NCBI GenBank assembly: GCA_023375675.1
Contig: JALQBC010000039.1
Coordinates: forward strand, 310,001-374,000
Origin: Cytospora piceicola
Lineage: Eukaryota > Ascomycota > Sordariomycetes > Diaporthales > Cytosporaceae
Direction: 5' to 3'
DNA: 64,000 nt
This document shows, piece after piece, positions 34,293 to 45,081 of the stretch. The translations under genes were made by a program, and so were the position numbers. Numbering within the stretch: the first letter of the stretch is position 1; each line of letters starts with the position of its first letter. The notes under the pieces were generated by a model. The model did no database searches, was not told the DNA's origin, and worked only from the letters and a program-made list of their open reading frames with translations.

Positions 34293-36016
34293 CTCCCTGA
34301 CGCTGCAGGCAATAACCTCATGCTGTGACACTTCCATTCTTTTTCCCCTTGCCTTTTTAAGGTTTTATCTATTTCTTTCATTGGTTCTTCTCGGCCGGCT
34401 AGCTAACCGGACTTGACTTTCGACCCGAGCTGACATCGGAGATTGTGCAAGACAGGAATGTCTGAAGAGCCCCAGAGATTCATTCTCTTCCCGCACGGAG
34501 TTTCTGGAAGGACCCTCCTGTTGGGCCGATGATGGCCCCATCGGTGATGAGGGTTCTCTCAATGTCTGACAACAAGCGTTTTTAGGCCGGACGCTATAGA
34601 ATGAAGAATCCCCGTGATGACTAGACGGTGATTCACACGTTCACGATGCCCATTAGGGCTGGCTGGCTGGGTTGGAACACGCGAGACACCCACCGGACGG
34701 ATGTCTGGACGGCCGAGACTAGATAGATCCTTGGGATGTTTCCATCCGGAAAAGGTAGTCAGTCAAGTCTATGTGTGTAAGTAAGCTGCTCGTGTGGGTT
34801 CAAAAAATAGGTGAATGTATTTACCATCTGAGAGTACATCCAGTCCAGTCTCACCACTACTGGGGCGGTTTTTTTCTGGGGAACCGGTCTGAATGGTGAT
34901 GATGCTCCTGGGGTCCCTTTGCCGTCGTGACATTGATCCTCCTTGTTGCTCTATCCTGCTCGCCACCCCTCCTGATTGGCGAATCCTTCAATGCAGTCGT
35001 GAGACGTAGGGACTGACTATCTCGGACCGTGCAGATCTTAGCAGGTAGGTGTTCGTCAGCAGCGCAAGAGGTTGGGGGCGGATTGTTTTGTCCGAGGGTG
35101 GAAGGAAGTACTACGCATGAACAAGTATACTGTGTAAATACGCGTATAGTGTCGCTCTAAATGTCGCCATGGCCACGACACCCCATGGTTCATACGCGGG
35201 CGGGGGGCGGTGAGTTACACACATAACGTCCCGCCGCATCATAACCCTAACCGGGGGGGCTCTCGATACGGGCGGGTGTCAGCTCGTTGCTTCTCGAAAC
35301 ACTCCGAGATCTACCACCATCTTTCCTCCCCCCACCCTGCCACTTTCCAATACATTGGATCCGTCCTTCTGACGCTCTTGACCAAAACAATCCTGTATCG
35401 GTTTCCCATTTGCTCTCTTCTTTCACCGCTCTGCCGCCGGGAGGGTGGCGGGGTGGGGGGCATAACCCATGAAGCTTCACGCCATGCTCGTTCAAGCGGA
35501 CAAAGTTTGGCGTCGGGCCAGCCTCAAGAAGCCACTTGGGCCTTGATGCCGCCAACGAGGGCGGGAATAAAGCCTTTCGCATGGATGGCGGTCTCCTGAG
35601 ACGGCCCAAGGAGACCCTGGGTTGGCGTTCGAGCAAGATGCCGCTGGATGGGCCGCTGCTACGTCCGTCATCATGGTTCACGCTGCCCGGCCCAGTGGCA
35701 GGGAAGTCGCGATCTCCCCCCATCGAGGAGTCCAGTACTTGAAAGATGATACGGGGGAAGACATGGCTTGGTGTTCGCCATAGCTGAGGCTGAGGCTAGG
35801 AGGACCGCTGGCTCCACGGATCGCCGGACCTCCAGGGCTTCGCCGCGCAACTTGAACATCTCGGTGGCCGAAGTTGTCGCCTACATATGGATCCGGTGCG
35901 TTCTCGTCAGGCTTGCGAGCGCACTACACGTTGCAAACGGTGGCAATGGTGCCATCATGACTGCTTGTTCCAGGAAATGTGCCCTACAACTACATGTTCC
36001 AAGGCTCCCGGGTCAT

Positions 36017-37020
36017 TTCAGCTCTGAGCGGCCGGTTTCTGACCGATGGCGACGATGACGCGATACGTCCCGCCCTGGTTCGTGAACTCTTCTGCTGCGC
36101 GCTCTTGTAGCTTGTCCTGCGCCGACTCGGCCACGTCGGCAACGTCACTGGCGGGAAGGGAAGCAAAGCAAAGAAACCAGCAGTGTCAGACATACTCTTG
36201 CACGCGCCCGCTATGCGGGTGGCCGCAGCTACCAGGACATGCGCACTCCGGGCGCCACACCCAGTGTCTTTACAGCTCGGTCCGCACCTGCTTGGTATTC
36301 TCAGAGCCGTCTTCTTCGAGCCAGCCAGCCAGCCAGTTCCTTGGCGAGCCTGGCTCCGGGCCCGGCACCGGCGACGGCCACCCAGGCGCGGATCGCCGCG
36401 CACAGGGGCGCTCAGGTCATCCCCGCCGAGCTGGATCCAGCCACCGGGTTTGACCTGGATAGCAACAGGTCAGCCATCACCGGCCTGAGAACCTCGAGAG
36501 TTTCTGCTGGAAGGCTCTCAGGCATGGTGGGCGAGAAGCGGGCTCTGTGAAAAAGGCTCGGCTCGCGAGCTGGCAGAGGTACACGACGGTGCGGCGCGGT
36601 GTTGCCTTCTGAGCACCACCCAGAATCGCAAAGTGCTAGTGCACGAAGTCGCATCTGCCCTGCAGCTCGGCCGGCCATGGCTCAGCAACATCGCGGATAG
36701 CCAACGTCGAGTGCGGAGGCAACTTCGTCGGCGGTGGGAAGAAGCTGGGCGTGATGCCTATGCCCTAGGAGAGCGTAAGGCTCAACCAGAAGCGGCTGAT
36801 TTTCTGATTGTCCGCAGGAAGAGGCCATCGGCTATAGCCCGAGTCGAGGATCAGCAGGCCCGGCTTCTTCGGATCGAATGGGGCCACGATGAGCTTGTTG
36901 TCCATCGTGTATGTAATCAGGCAACTTGCTCTGTCAAGCGCGCCACCTCCTGATCCGGCTCCCGTAGGAGATACTGGGGCTCGCCGCCAGAACCTGATTG
37001 TGCTTTCGTGCTAGTTTCAA
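36017..37020 (-). pseudogene. Decayed class I SAM-dependent methyltransferase
   Basis: Reading the minus strand across several frames recovers, in order, the segments of a fungal small-molecule methyltransferase (LaeA-like/thiomethyltransferase type). They are QYLLREPDQEVARLTEQ near 36930-36985, TMDNKLIVAP, the SAM-binding motif I strand GLLILDSG near 36840-36860, ADGLFLRTIRKS, RDVAEPWPAEL, RCDFVH-stop-HFAILGGA, VKPGGWIQL at 36428-36454, LAKELAGW, EEFTNQGGTYRVIVAIGQKP and a stop at 36017-36019. Breaks: an in-frame TAG at 36636-36638 where the family has a sense codon, at least three frame changes (after motif LDSG, before LITYTMDNK, and at a 4-bp GGCT tandem repeat at 36319-36334), and no clear start codon. 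It is thus non-functional as assembled. The TAG could come from CAG by a C-to-T change. Confidence 0.8.
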
Positions 37021-38274
37021 AACAGTGGGCTTTACAGGCCGTAGTAAGACGACGGAAGGTGGGATGAGGAGTGGACAGACGATGGGCAAGCAAAAGACCC
37101 TGTACTGGCTAGATACGCTGATACGCAAGCGAGGGTTTCATCTCAGGAAGGTCAACGGTTGCATGAACCAACAGTCGTATGAACCAACGGCCAACGGCCA
37201 ACGAAGCCCAAGCTCCCAGGTCCACGCAAAGAAACAGCCCATGAAATGACACAGTCCGGGATTAGTACCCGTCTGTTGGTTATATTGCAGACTGGATAGC
37301 TTCGACCGTGCTTGTGCCGTGCGTTCCTACAACGTCTTGACATACGATGGAAGAAGCTATGAGGGAAAGGCCAGTGCCACTCGGTAGTCGGCATTTGCCT
37401 TGGCACAACTCACATTCTCGAGACCTAACACTCAGGGTCTCCCTCAATGTCTGGGAGTATGTCCTCAACTCCCATCGTAAAGATGACCCTTTTGCCCGTC
37501 CATACGTAGGATGTCGTGCATCAGACGGTCGACAATGGGGTTCCGTTTTACTGGGCGTTGAGTAACCTATCATCTGCTATTTGATAACCCTAACCCGGGA
37601 ATCTCGCGACGGTATCGTTTGTGCCGTGTTGAAAGAAACTTCAGGACTCAACACCTAACGAGAAAAGACCTTCGGAAACTCGGATCACAGGATACTTGGC
37701 TTATCTTTTCGGCAAGGCTCATATCCGGTTCCAGAAAAACCTAGCTGGGTCCAACAACACCAACCAATTGAGGCTATTACGGGAATCTGACGAGTCCCTT
37801 ATCCTGCCCGCATAAATCGATACCTACCTAAGCAAGTACATATCTCAGATTTTGGCCCGATGCTATGCTAGAACTCACACTGTGTCCAACGGGCTTTCAA
37901 GAGGTTTCTCACTAGATCAAACTTTGGACGATTCGGGATCTGCGGGAGGGAGATTGGGACACTAGTTGTGTTGTGCATAAACTGTGGGTGACCACGGGCG
38001 TACAATACGATATCGGGATCTGACATATCGACGCCACAAATTGCCCACGACAACGAAAGCTGAAGCTGAATAAACACCGAACAAGTACGACGCTTGCTCG
38101 ATCTGCACGCGCGGTGGGACCTCGTCGTAATCGAGGACGACGACCTGTGTGTGTGTGTTTGTTTGTTCGGCGTATCTCCAGCCCCACACACACACCATAT
38201 TCAGCTGTCTGCAACAGCAGTCGGCTCAGATCATTTCCCACCCGTCCACGCCCCGTTCAGGAACCACCAAAATC
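37021..38274. other. Intergenic, DPH6 promoter
   Basis: 1.25 kb without a supportable gene between the methyltransferase remnant and DPH6. It contains ATAACCCTAACC at 37584-37595, a copy of the 12-mer at 35241, and a GT-rich leader (TGTGTGTGTGTTTGTTTG) at about 38143-38166 just before the DPH6 start. Confidence 0.6.
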
Positions 38275-40869
38275 ATGGCTGTTGCACCAGGACCGGGCCC
38301 TGCCACCACCGGTGGCCTCAACGTCATCGCGCTGGTGTCTGGCGGAAAGGACAGCTTCTTCTCCGCGCTGCACTGCCTGGAGAACGGCCACCGCCTGGTC
38401 GCGCTGGCGAACCTGCACCCCCCGCCCCCCGCCCCCCGGACGAGGTCCGGCGGCGGAGATCCAGACCTGGCTCGGCTGGGCCTGGGCGCCGGGGAGAAGT
38501 GCCAGGGGGCAAGCCCTGACGGCGACGGCGGGGAGGGCGGCGGCGGCGGCGGCGGCGAAGGGGAGGAGACAGACCTCAACTCGTTCATGTACCAGACCGT
38601 CGGGCACCAGGTCATCCCGCTGTACGCCGACGCCACGGGGATCCCGCTGTACCGGCGGGCCATCCTGGGCGGGGCGGTGCACCACGGGCGGGACTACCAC
38701 CCTGGCCCCGCCGCCGCACCCGCCCCCGCGGGGGAGGACGAGACCGAGTCCATGACCTGGCTCCTCAGGGAGGTCATGCGGGAGCACCCCGAGGCCAACG
38801 CCCTCAGCGCCGGCGCCATCCTGAGCACGTACCAGCGCACGCGGGTCGAGTCCGTGGCGGTCCGCCTGGGCCTGGCGCCGCTGGCGTACCTCTGGAAGTA
38901 CCCCGTGCTCCCGGGCCCGGCGGCGGCGGCGGCGGCGGCGGCGGACGAGGCGCAGCTGCTGGTCGACATGGCGGCGGCGGGGGTGGAGGCGAGGCTGCTC
39001 AAGGTGGCGTCCGGGGGCCTGGACGAGTCGTTCCTGTGGGAGAACGTGGCGAGCGCCAAGGGCGTGACGAGGCTGAAGAGGGCGATGGGGAGGTTCGGCG
39101 CGGGCGCGGAGTCGGGCGCTGTCCTGGGTGAGGGCGGGGAGTTTGAGACGCTTGTTGTTGATGGCCCGTCGCGGTTGTTCAAGAAGAGGATCGTCGTTGG
39201 TGAGGATGATAGGGTCGTCGTTGGGGAGGGGGGTGGGGCGGCCTGGATCAGGATACAGAGGGCGAGGCTGGAGGACAAGCCGAGTGGTGATGGTGATGAG
39301 CAGGACTTCGTTGTGAGAAGGCCTGACTTGCTGGATCGAAGGTTCGCTGCGGTGCTGGGGAGGATCCAGTCCAGTGACGACAGCGACGAAACCGAGGAGA
39401 CGGAAGACTATTCGACCAGCAGAGAGCATGCTCCTCTATCCGTCGAGACGGGCTCCATCCTACAGACCTGGGCAGTTACCAGGCCGATACCCAATACCTC
39501 TACAGACCTCTCAATACAGGATGAGACGAAGTTACTTATAGAGGAAATTCGCAACCGCCTGAACAAGCACAACCTCTCACCAAACTCTATCATCAGCACC
39601 GTCATCAGTCTGCGCCGCATGTCCGACTTCCCCGCTATCAACAGCATCTACGGCTCCCTCTTCACGGAGCCGAACCCTCCATCTCGCGTTACCATCTCTT
39701 GTGGGGATCTCCTTCCACAAAACATAAACATAGTCATCTACCTCACAGTACACACCGGCAAGACAGACCGGCAAGGCCTCCACGTCCAAGGCCGGTCATA
39801 CTGGGCACCAGCGAACATCGGCCCCTACAGCCAGGCCATCACCTTCCCCGCCCAGAGCCTCCTCGAGACAGGCGAGGCGAGCAGCAACGGCCCGCGGGTG
39901 GTCCACATAGCGGGCCAGATCCCGCTCGTTCCGGCAAGCATGGAACTCCCCACCGACGGCTTCGAGATGCAGCTGGCCCTCTCGCTCCAGCACCTCTGGC
40001 GCATCGGCGCCGAGCTGGGCGTGCAGTGGTGGGCCAGCGCCGCGGTGTACTTCCCCCGGGACGGCGGCGAGCAGCACCGGCCGGGACGCGCCGTGCCCGC
40101 CCGCGAGAAGGCCTTGCTGGCGTGGAGGGCCTGGAGAGCCGCGCACAGGTATAGGCTCCCGTCGGGCGACGAGGACGGAGACGGGCCGGATCTGTGGGAC
40201 AGGAAGTTCAACCCGGCGTACATGTCGTACGGAGGGGGCGGTGGTGCCGAGAAGCAGACGCATAGCCTACCGGACTACTCGGTCCTGCAAGGTGCGGATG
40301 ATGATGATGATGAAGAAGATGAAGAAGCAGGAAACAAGCCAGTGCCGTTCTTCTTCGCGGCCGAGGTGGACGAGCTCCCCCGCTCAGCGGAGGCCGAGTG
40401 GCACGCGCACGCCGGCCTCGCCCGCGTGGGCTCGTCGTCCGAATCGGAAGCTCCGGAGGAAATCGCCATATACAGCCAGGCATACAAGACCGCCCTGGGA
40501 AGGTGCAGCATCAACCACTGCGCGCTTACGTCTGACGCCGGCGTGTCCTTGCACAGTGTAGCAGCCGTCGAGGTAGACGACGCTTCCGTCTCTGGTGCCG
40601 CCACGGCTGGGACGCTGGACGAGACGATCGGGGAGACGAACATGCTACTGGGTGCGAGTATGCGCCGGGATGAGCCTGTCCAGGGAGGAGTCTCGCCGAC
40701 GCCGTATCTTCTGTACGTGGATTCTGGTATATTCACCCAGGAGCAGATCGGTGCTGTCATCCGGGGCCAGGGGCTGGCTGTTGTCCCCTGTGCGTCTCTC
40801 TACGGAGGACCCCGGGGAGTCAGGCTTGCCATGGTGGCATTGTATAGAAACATGTCGCCTGTGGTCTAG
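38275..40869 (+). CDS. DPH6: Diphthine-ammonia ligase with C-terminal RidA-like domains
   Basis: Intronless, 864 residues. The N-terminus is an adenine-nucleotide alpha-hydrolase/PP-loop domain: LVSGGKDSFF (22-27 is SGGKDS), then the Dph6 signatures NSFMYQTVGHQ, AILSTYQRTRVESV and GEGGEFETLVVDGP. It catalyses the last, ATP-dependent amidation of diphthine to diphthamide on elongation factor 2. After about residue 390 come two RidA/YjgF (L-PSP) -like domains, the second starting at QGLHVQGRSYWAPANIGPYSQAI, the same architecture as yeast Ylr143w. Unusual low-complexity inserts enlarge the protein: a Gly/Glu run at about residues 82-98, an Ala run (about 222-233) and an Asp/Glu run at about 680. 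The start chosen is the ATG preceding the PP-loop by about 20 residues; the frame is open further upstream but that part is CV/VC repeats from GT-rich leader DNA. Confidence 0.93.
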   Translation: MAVAPGPGPATTGGLNVIALVSGGKDSFFSALHCLENGHRLVALANLHPPPPAPRTRSGGGDPDLARLGLGAGEKCQGASPDGDGGEGGGGGGGEGEETDLNSFMYQTVGHQVIPLYADATGIPLYRRAILGGAVHHGRDYHPGPAAAPAPAGEDETESMTWLLREVMREHPEANALSAGAILSTYQRTRVESVAVRLGLAPLAYLWKYPVLPGPAAAAAAAADEAQLLVDMAAAGVEARLLKVASGGLDESFLWENVASAKGVTRLKRAMGRFGAGAESGAVLGEGGEFETLVVDGPSRLFKKRIVVGEDDRVVVGEGGGAAWIRIQRARLEDKPSGDGDEQDFVVRRPDLLDRRFAAVLGRIQSSDDSDETEETEDYSTSREHAPLSVETGSILQTWAVTRPIPNTSTDLSIQDETKLLIEEIRNRLNKHNLSPNSIISTVISLRRMSDFPAINSIYGSLFTEPNPPSRVTISCGDLLPQNINIVIYLTVHTGKTDRQGLHVQGRSYWAPANIGPYSQAITFPAQSLLETGEASSNGPRVVHIAGQIPLVPASMELPTDGFEMQLALSLQHLWRIGAELGVQWWASAAVYFPRDGGEQHRPGRAVPAREKALLAWRAWRAAHRYRLPSGDEDGDGPDLWDRKFNPAYMSYGGGGGAEKQTHSLPDYSVLQGADDDDDEEDEEAGNKPVPFFFAAEVDELPRSAEAEWHAHAGLARVGSSSESEAPEEIAIYSQAYKTALGRCSINHCALTSDAGVSLHSVAAVEVDDASVSGAATAGTLDETIGETNMLLGASMRRDEPVQGGVSPTPYLLYVDSGIFTQEQIGAVIRGQGLAVVPCASLYGGPRGVRLAMVALYRNMSPVV

Positions 40870-41223
40870 CCTGCGTGTCGCTGTTTGATGGTAGTCCATG
40901 GGCTGCCTAGGCGCCTCATAGCCGCGTGGTCTCTGATTTAGCTGGGGCTAGATTTGGCAAGAGGTGCTCCAGATCTGCTCCTTTATTCACGGCATCGTGA
41001 AGAGGGGAAACTGTGTATCCAATTATGAAGTTCGTCTAGTGATACCCAATACTAGAAGGCCGAACACGCCTATTATCCTCAGTCTATGCACGTTATATAT
41101 AAATATCCATCCGTCTAAATCTCGGTACTCGTTTAACCGTGACCCAAAGTTGTACAGTCGTGAGACAACGTCTTTAGCCATCAATACCACCCAACAATCA
41201 ACAATCAACAGAAAGCTCCCCCC
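40870..41223. other. Convergent intergenic region
   Basis: 354 bp between the stops of DPH6 and the carboxylesterase. It grows AT-rich toward the centre, with ATATATAAATAT near 41093, consistent with two 3' ends. Nothing else was seen. Confidence 0.6.
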
Positions 41224-43025
41224 CTAACCCCCCCATAGGTCCACCGCGTCCCTCCTCCTCTTCTGCTGCGTCCGCGGCGCCAGGCCCTCCCAGAACCGAC
41301 ACCTCAGCGCCTGCGCGCCCCCGACCTCCTCCATCCGCGTGTTGTTCGTCTCGAGCACGAGCCTCGTCCCGTTCGCGTCCGCGTCCGCGCCCGCAGCACC
41401 CCCCGCCCCCAGGGACCCCCAGGCGCCCCACACCGGCGCCCCCGGCGCCCGCAGCGCGTTCGGGTCCCTGGCCCGCACGAAGCTGAGGAAGTAGTCCATC
41501 ACCACGGGCACCACGGGCGCGTCGTACGTCAGGTACGAGGCGGGCGCCGGCTGGCCCGCCAGGCTGGCCGGCCCGAAGACGGCGTACGACTCCCACAGGT
41601 GCGGCACGCCCAGGCCCCTGGCCGCGTTGTCGCCGTCCAGGACGTTGTACCGGTACAGCCAGCGCCGCGCGGGCGCGTCGCTGCCGTTGCGGCCCTGCGC
41701 GGCCGCGTAGGCCCGCATGATGCTGATGGCGGGGCAGATGAAGGTGGCCTCGCCGTACGCCGTGGCCGCCGACGGGAACCAGGGCTGGTGCCGCGCGGCG
41801 GCCGGCTCGAGCGGGTACATGGCCGCGACGTCGGCCGTGTCGTTGGCCGTGAGGAGCGGGTAGTTGTTGCGCAGGAAGTTGACCATGTCGTCGCTCGTGG
41901 CCGCGTCGGCGGCGAAGGACCGGCCCTCGTCGTTGTCGTTGCCGAAGAGCAGGGGCACGTCCACGAAGCGGCCCTGCGAGAAGAGGTTGTATGGCAGGTC
42001 CTGGATGAGGTCGCCGTCGACGCAGGGCGTCCAGTAGAAGTGCGGGAGGGGCGCCTCGGTCCTGCCTGGGAAGGGCGAGGGGGCGTTTTGGGCCTGGAGG
42101 GTCTGCGTGTCGAGTGCCCGGAGACAGGCCATCTGGTCCGATGCCGCGGCGCAGTTGGTCGCGTTGACGAGGCGGTCGAATTGGTATTCGAGCTGGGGGA
42201 CGAAGGGCTGGGCCGGGAAGAAGACCGACTCCGCGATGCCTGCTGTGAAGAGGCTGTCGTTGCGTCCGCCATAGGCTGTGAGGTGCAGCGCGACGGATCC
42301 TGCTCCGGCCGAGGCACCGTGGATGATCACGTTGTTCGGATCACCACCGAAGCTCGCGATGTTCGTCTTGACCCATTCCATGAGGAACCGCTGGTCGAGT
42401 AAGCCAGCGTTCAAGGTACCGTCGTCCTGGACCTTAGAGCTGGCCAGAAACCCCCACAAAGCCACGCGATAGTTGAAATTGACGAAGACGATATTGTTCC
42501 CGGATTTTCGGATAACCTCCTCTCCGTTCCAGTTTGCATTCGAGTTCGACACGTACCCTCCGCCCTGGATGAACAGCCATACCGGCAATTTAGATGTGGG
42601 TTTGGCGCTCTTCGGCGCCCAAACGTTGACGAAGAGGCAGTCCTCGTCTTCGCTGCTACTTGGGTACGAGGCGGAAATTCCCAGGCAGATGGGGCCAAAT
42701 TCCTTTGCCTGCTGCCGGCTAGCCGACATTGGCGGAGCTGCTGGGGCTCTCCATCTCAAATCTCCTACCGGCGCTGCAGCGTATCGAATCCCGAGGAAGC
42801 GGTTGATGTCCCCGTCGAGTGTCGTCCCGACATATGTGGCATAGCCTAGTTTCACCTCTGGGCCTCTGTGACCATGACCAGCCTGAATAGCGAGTGGTTA
42901 GTATTCTATGATATAGCAAGGGAAACATAAACGATATGTACGCGATGTGGAAAGGAACCCGAACATTCAACAGCCGACTTGTCGAAGATATCCGCATCAA
43001 GGAGGAAAATGAGCGGACCAGGCAT
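41224..43025 (-). CDS. Type-B carboxylesterase/lipase (alpha/beta hydrolase)
   Basis: Main exon 41224-42882 plus a proposed first exon 42942-43025, joined across a 59-bp intron (GTACAT...ACTAAC...TTCAG), giving 580 residues. The catalytic triad of the family is visible: Ser in IIHGASAGAGS (about 219), Glu in LLFGNDNDEGRSF (about 347) and His in GVPHLWESYAVFG (about 456). EDEDCLFVNVWAP is the second type-B signature. Several Asn-X-Ser/Thr sites suggest secretion. The proposed N-terminus (MPGPLIFLLDADIF) is a poor signal peptide, so the true first exon may differ; without it the frame lacks an ATG near the domain start, only a GTG. Substrate cannot be predicted. It is convergent with DPH6. Confidence 0.85.
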
Positions 43026-43105
43026 TCATTCACGTAAGCAGAGAGCAGGCGTGATGATTCCTGCTGGTGGAAAGAATTTGCATGGCTCTTTGGCTTCTGC
43101 GTATC

Positions 43106-43666
43106 CTACACTATAACCATATAAAGAACGGCAGAGACTGACTGGACAATCTCGTTTGCTCTCAGTGGCTCCCACAATGTTTCCATATCATAGATTGGCG
43201 TGTGAGTAGGAGCAGCAGTAGCACTTGAGTAGCCAGGGACGCCGGGGGATGATGAAAAGGAACAGGAGTCAAAACACTCAGAAAGAGGCCGGATAGATGA
43301 ACGACCAGGAGGCTTGTGTGATGGGGTCATTCTGCAAAGCATCGCGAGTGGAAAGAGAATATAACCTCCTACCTTCAGGTACCCCAGCAGTCCCAACACC
43401 AGCAGCACCACGAATAGGATCAGCAACACCACCGCGGCCACCGCATACGAGATATATGCCCCGCGCGTCTTCCACCATGGCCTCTTCTCCCCCTTCCCCG
43501 GCGCCCGAGACTGCTTTCCGGGCTGATGTCCAGACCCCTCGACCTGGCCGACATCCTCCCCGTCCCCTACGCCGCTGCCAGATGGCGTACCAGGCTGGTG
43601 TGCTGGCGGTGGGTAGGTCGGATCTGGATCCAGGGAGGATCCATTCTCCGTGGCGGCCATGGCCAT
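43106..43666 (-). CDS. Small single-pass membrane protein, unrecognised
   Basis: From the first ATG at 43666 the protein has a Pro/Gly-rich hydrophilic N-terminus of about 75 residues, a basic/aromatic juncture (KRPWWKTRGAYI) and one strong transmembrane helix (AAVVLLILFVVLLVLGLLGYL). No family is recognised. A GTAGGA donor lies immediately after the codons for GYLK, so the real protein probably splices there; the remaining ~80 residues to the open-frame stop look like intron or 3' sequence. A 41-bp intron to a TTTGCAG acceptor would end the protein after NDPITQASW...; other acceptors are possible. It lies 80 bp upstream of the esterase on the same strand. Confidence 0.45.
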   Translation of the reverse strand: MAMAATENGSSLDPDPTYPPPAHQPGTPSGSGVGDGEDVGQVEGSGHQPGKQSRAPGKGEKRPWWKTRGAYISYAVAAVVLLILFVVLLVLGLLGYLKVGGYILFPLAMLCRMTPSHKPPGRSSIRPLSECFDSCSFSSSPGVPGYSSATAAPTHTPIYDMETLWEPLRANEIVQSVSAVLYMVIV

Positions 43667-45081
43667 CGACACAAGACGATGGTCTCTCGTGGTCGGTTAT
43701 TCTCACAGAAATCCCATCGGCGCCTTCATACAAGGATTCTTTTCTCTGCCACAGTGTAGGGCGAGGCGATGCTTTCGGAGAAGAGGAACGTAATTCCACA
43801 AGGTATGCCAATAGAACAAAGACGAGCCAGCAAACCGTATATACTAATTAGTCAATAAGGTCAACAAGTGATGGTTAAAAGCCAAGAAGTGCCTGGATAA
43901 GCGAATGGCGGCGTATGAGACGAGAGCTGATTAGTTGTCTTATTTTCTCAAGACGAGACGGCGCGGTTTGAGTAGCGAACGCCGCCGCACAGACTGCTTG
44001 ATGATAGTAAGCAAGCCCAGTACGATACTCCCGTCTCAGAGCTGAATGAAGAGGCCTGCAAATATATATATACATATATACCTCGCAGTTTGCAATCAGT
44101 CTATCGCGGCTTTGCAGCTCAGCGATAGCCAGATTGTGAATAATAAGTAAACGCCCCTCTCGTCATCTGGGGCCGACACGCCCCCGTCGTGCTTACTGGT
44201 GCGGCCCCTGAATCGACTAAACCCCGGGGCGTATACCCACTGTTGTTCCTGACATGCAGACATGCAAGGTTGCAAAAGCACGCAACCCATGAGAGCCCGC
44301 TCACCGTTGATCCGTACGAGATAAGTTTCCACTTGGTAAATAAAATGTCAAGCCAGAGGCTGGCTTCACCCCGAGGACCCAGTCAGGCATAACAGTTCTG
44401 GCATTTTATTTCCCCATCCCTCTCCGCGGCTTTGCCGTAGCCAAGTCACACAGCTGGTGTTTCAAGCAGCAAATGCCGATTTTGGTATGCCGAGGCATGA
44501 AAAAACATTCATACACGAGAATGGAAACAGAGGCACCGCGCCGGGATTCTGCATCAGTCGGGATGTTGCACCACCGTTGAAATCTGTATCTGCCGGGTCA
44601 ATGGATGTGGGGAGGAAGAAGACAACATAACAAGCCGGTTGTGCTACCATAGATGCCCTAGATATTCGGCACTTCTCCAGTGTCCAAATCGTATCGAACC
44701 AACCGCCAGCAACGATGAGACCAGGACCTAGGCGGTTTTACAACACTTTCTGCAACCATAGACTGAATAGATATGCGCGTATGGAAATTGGATGTAAAGC
44801 CTTGCATTTTGTCTGGCAGCACCGCCATAAACACCATGAATCTCACCACCGTTCCAACCCGACAATGCTGTCCTGAGTTCCCAAGCCACGTTTTGTACAC
44901 ATGCTCCCATCCCACCAACACCCCCCCTCCACCTGGGCAACCGATGATAACCAAGGCCGAATACTACTCCAGCAGGCATTCCCACACTCATACCCATCAC
45001 ATACCCTCCCTTCGTCAGCACCATCCTGCTCAATTCCCCCACCCTCACGACCTCATCATTCCACATGACAGCCCTCCAGAC
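43667..45081. other. Intergenic region
   Basis: 1.4 kb with the promoter of the small membrane protein and the DGAT2 3' flank. It has an AT microsatellite (44061-44081) and no supportable gene. A plus-strand frame (44773-45519) is antisense to DGAT2 and accidental. Confidence 0.6.
44061..44081. repeat. AT microsatellite
   Basis: AATATATATATACATATATAC: alternating AT dinucleotides with one AC interruption. Confidence 0.9.

Larger units (their letters stand above)
33130..36016. other. Gene-poor region downstream of the Msn2-type gene
   Basis: 2.9 kb without a supportable gene. It begins with the zinc-finger gene's 3' flank. It contains a 12-bp tandem repeat near 33825-33862, a CT microsatellite at 34259-34290, and ATAACCCTAACC at 35241-35252. 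A plus-strand frame around 35625-35790 has protein-like composition but no recognisable motif and may be gene debris. Confidence 0.55.

Noticed and set aside
41599..42402. 267-codon plus-strand frame antisense to the carboxylesterase, and a similar 262-codon frame on the same strand as the esterase
   Set aside because: Third-position GC bias opens shadow frames; the esterase frame holds the catalytic triad.
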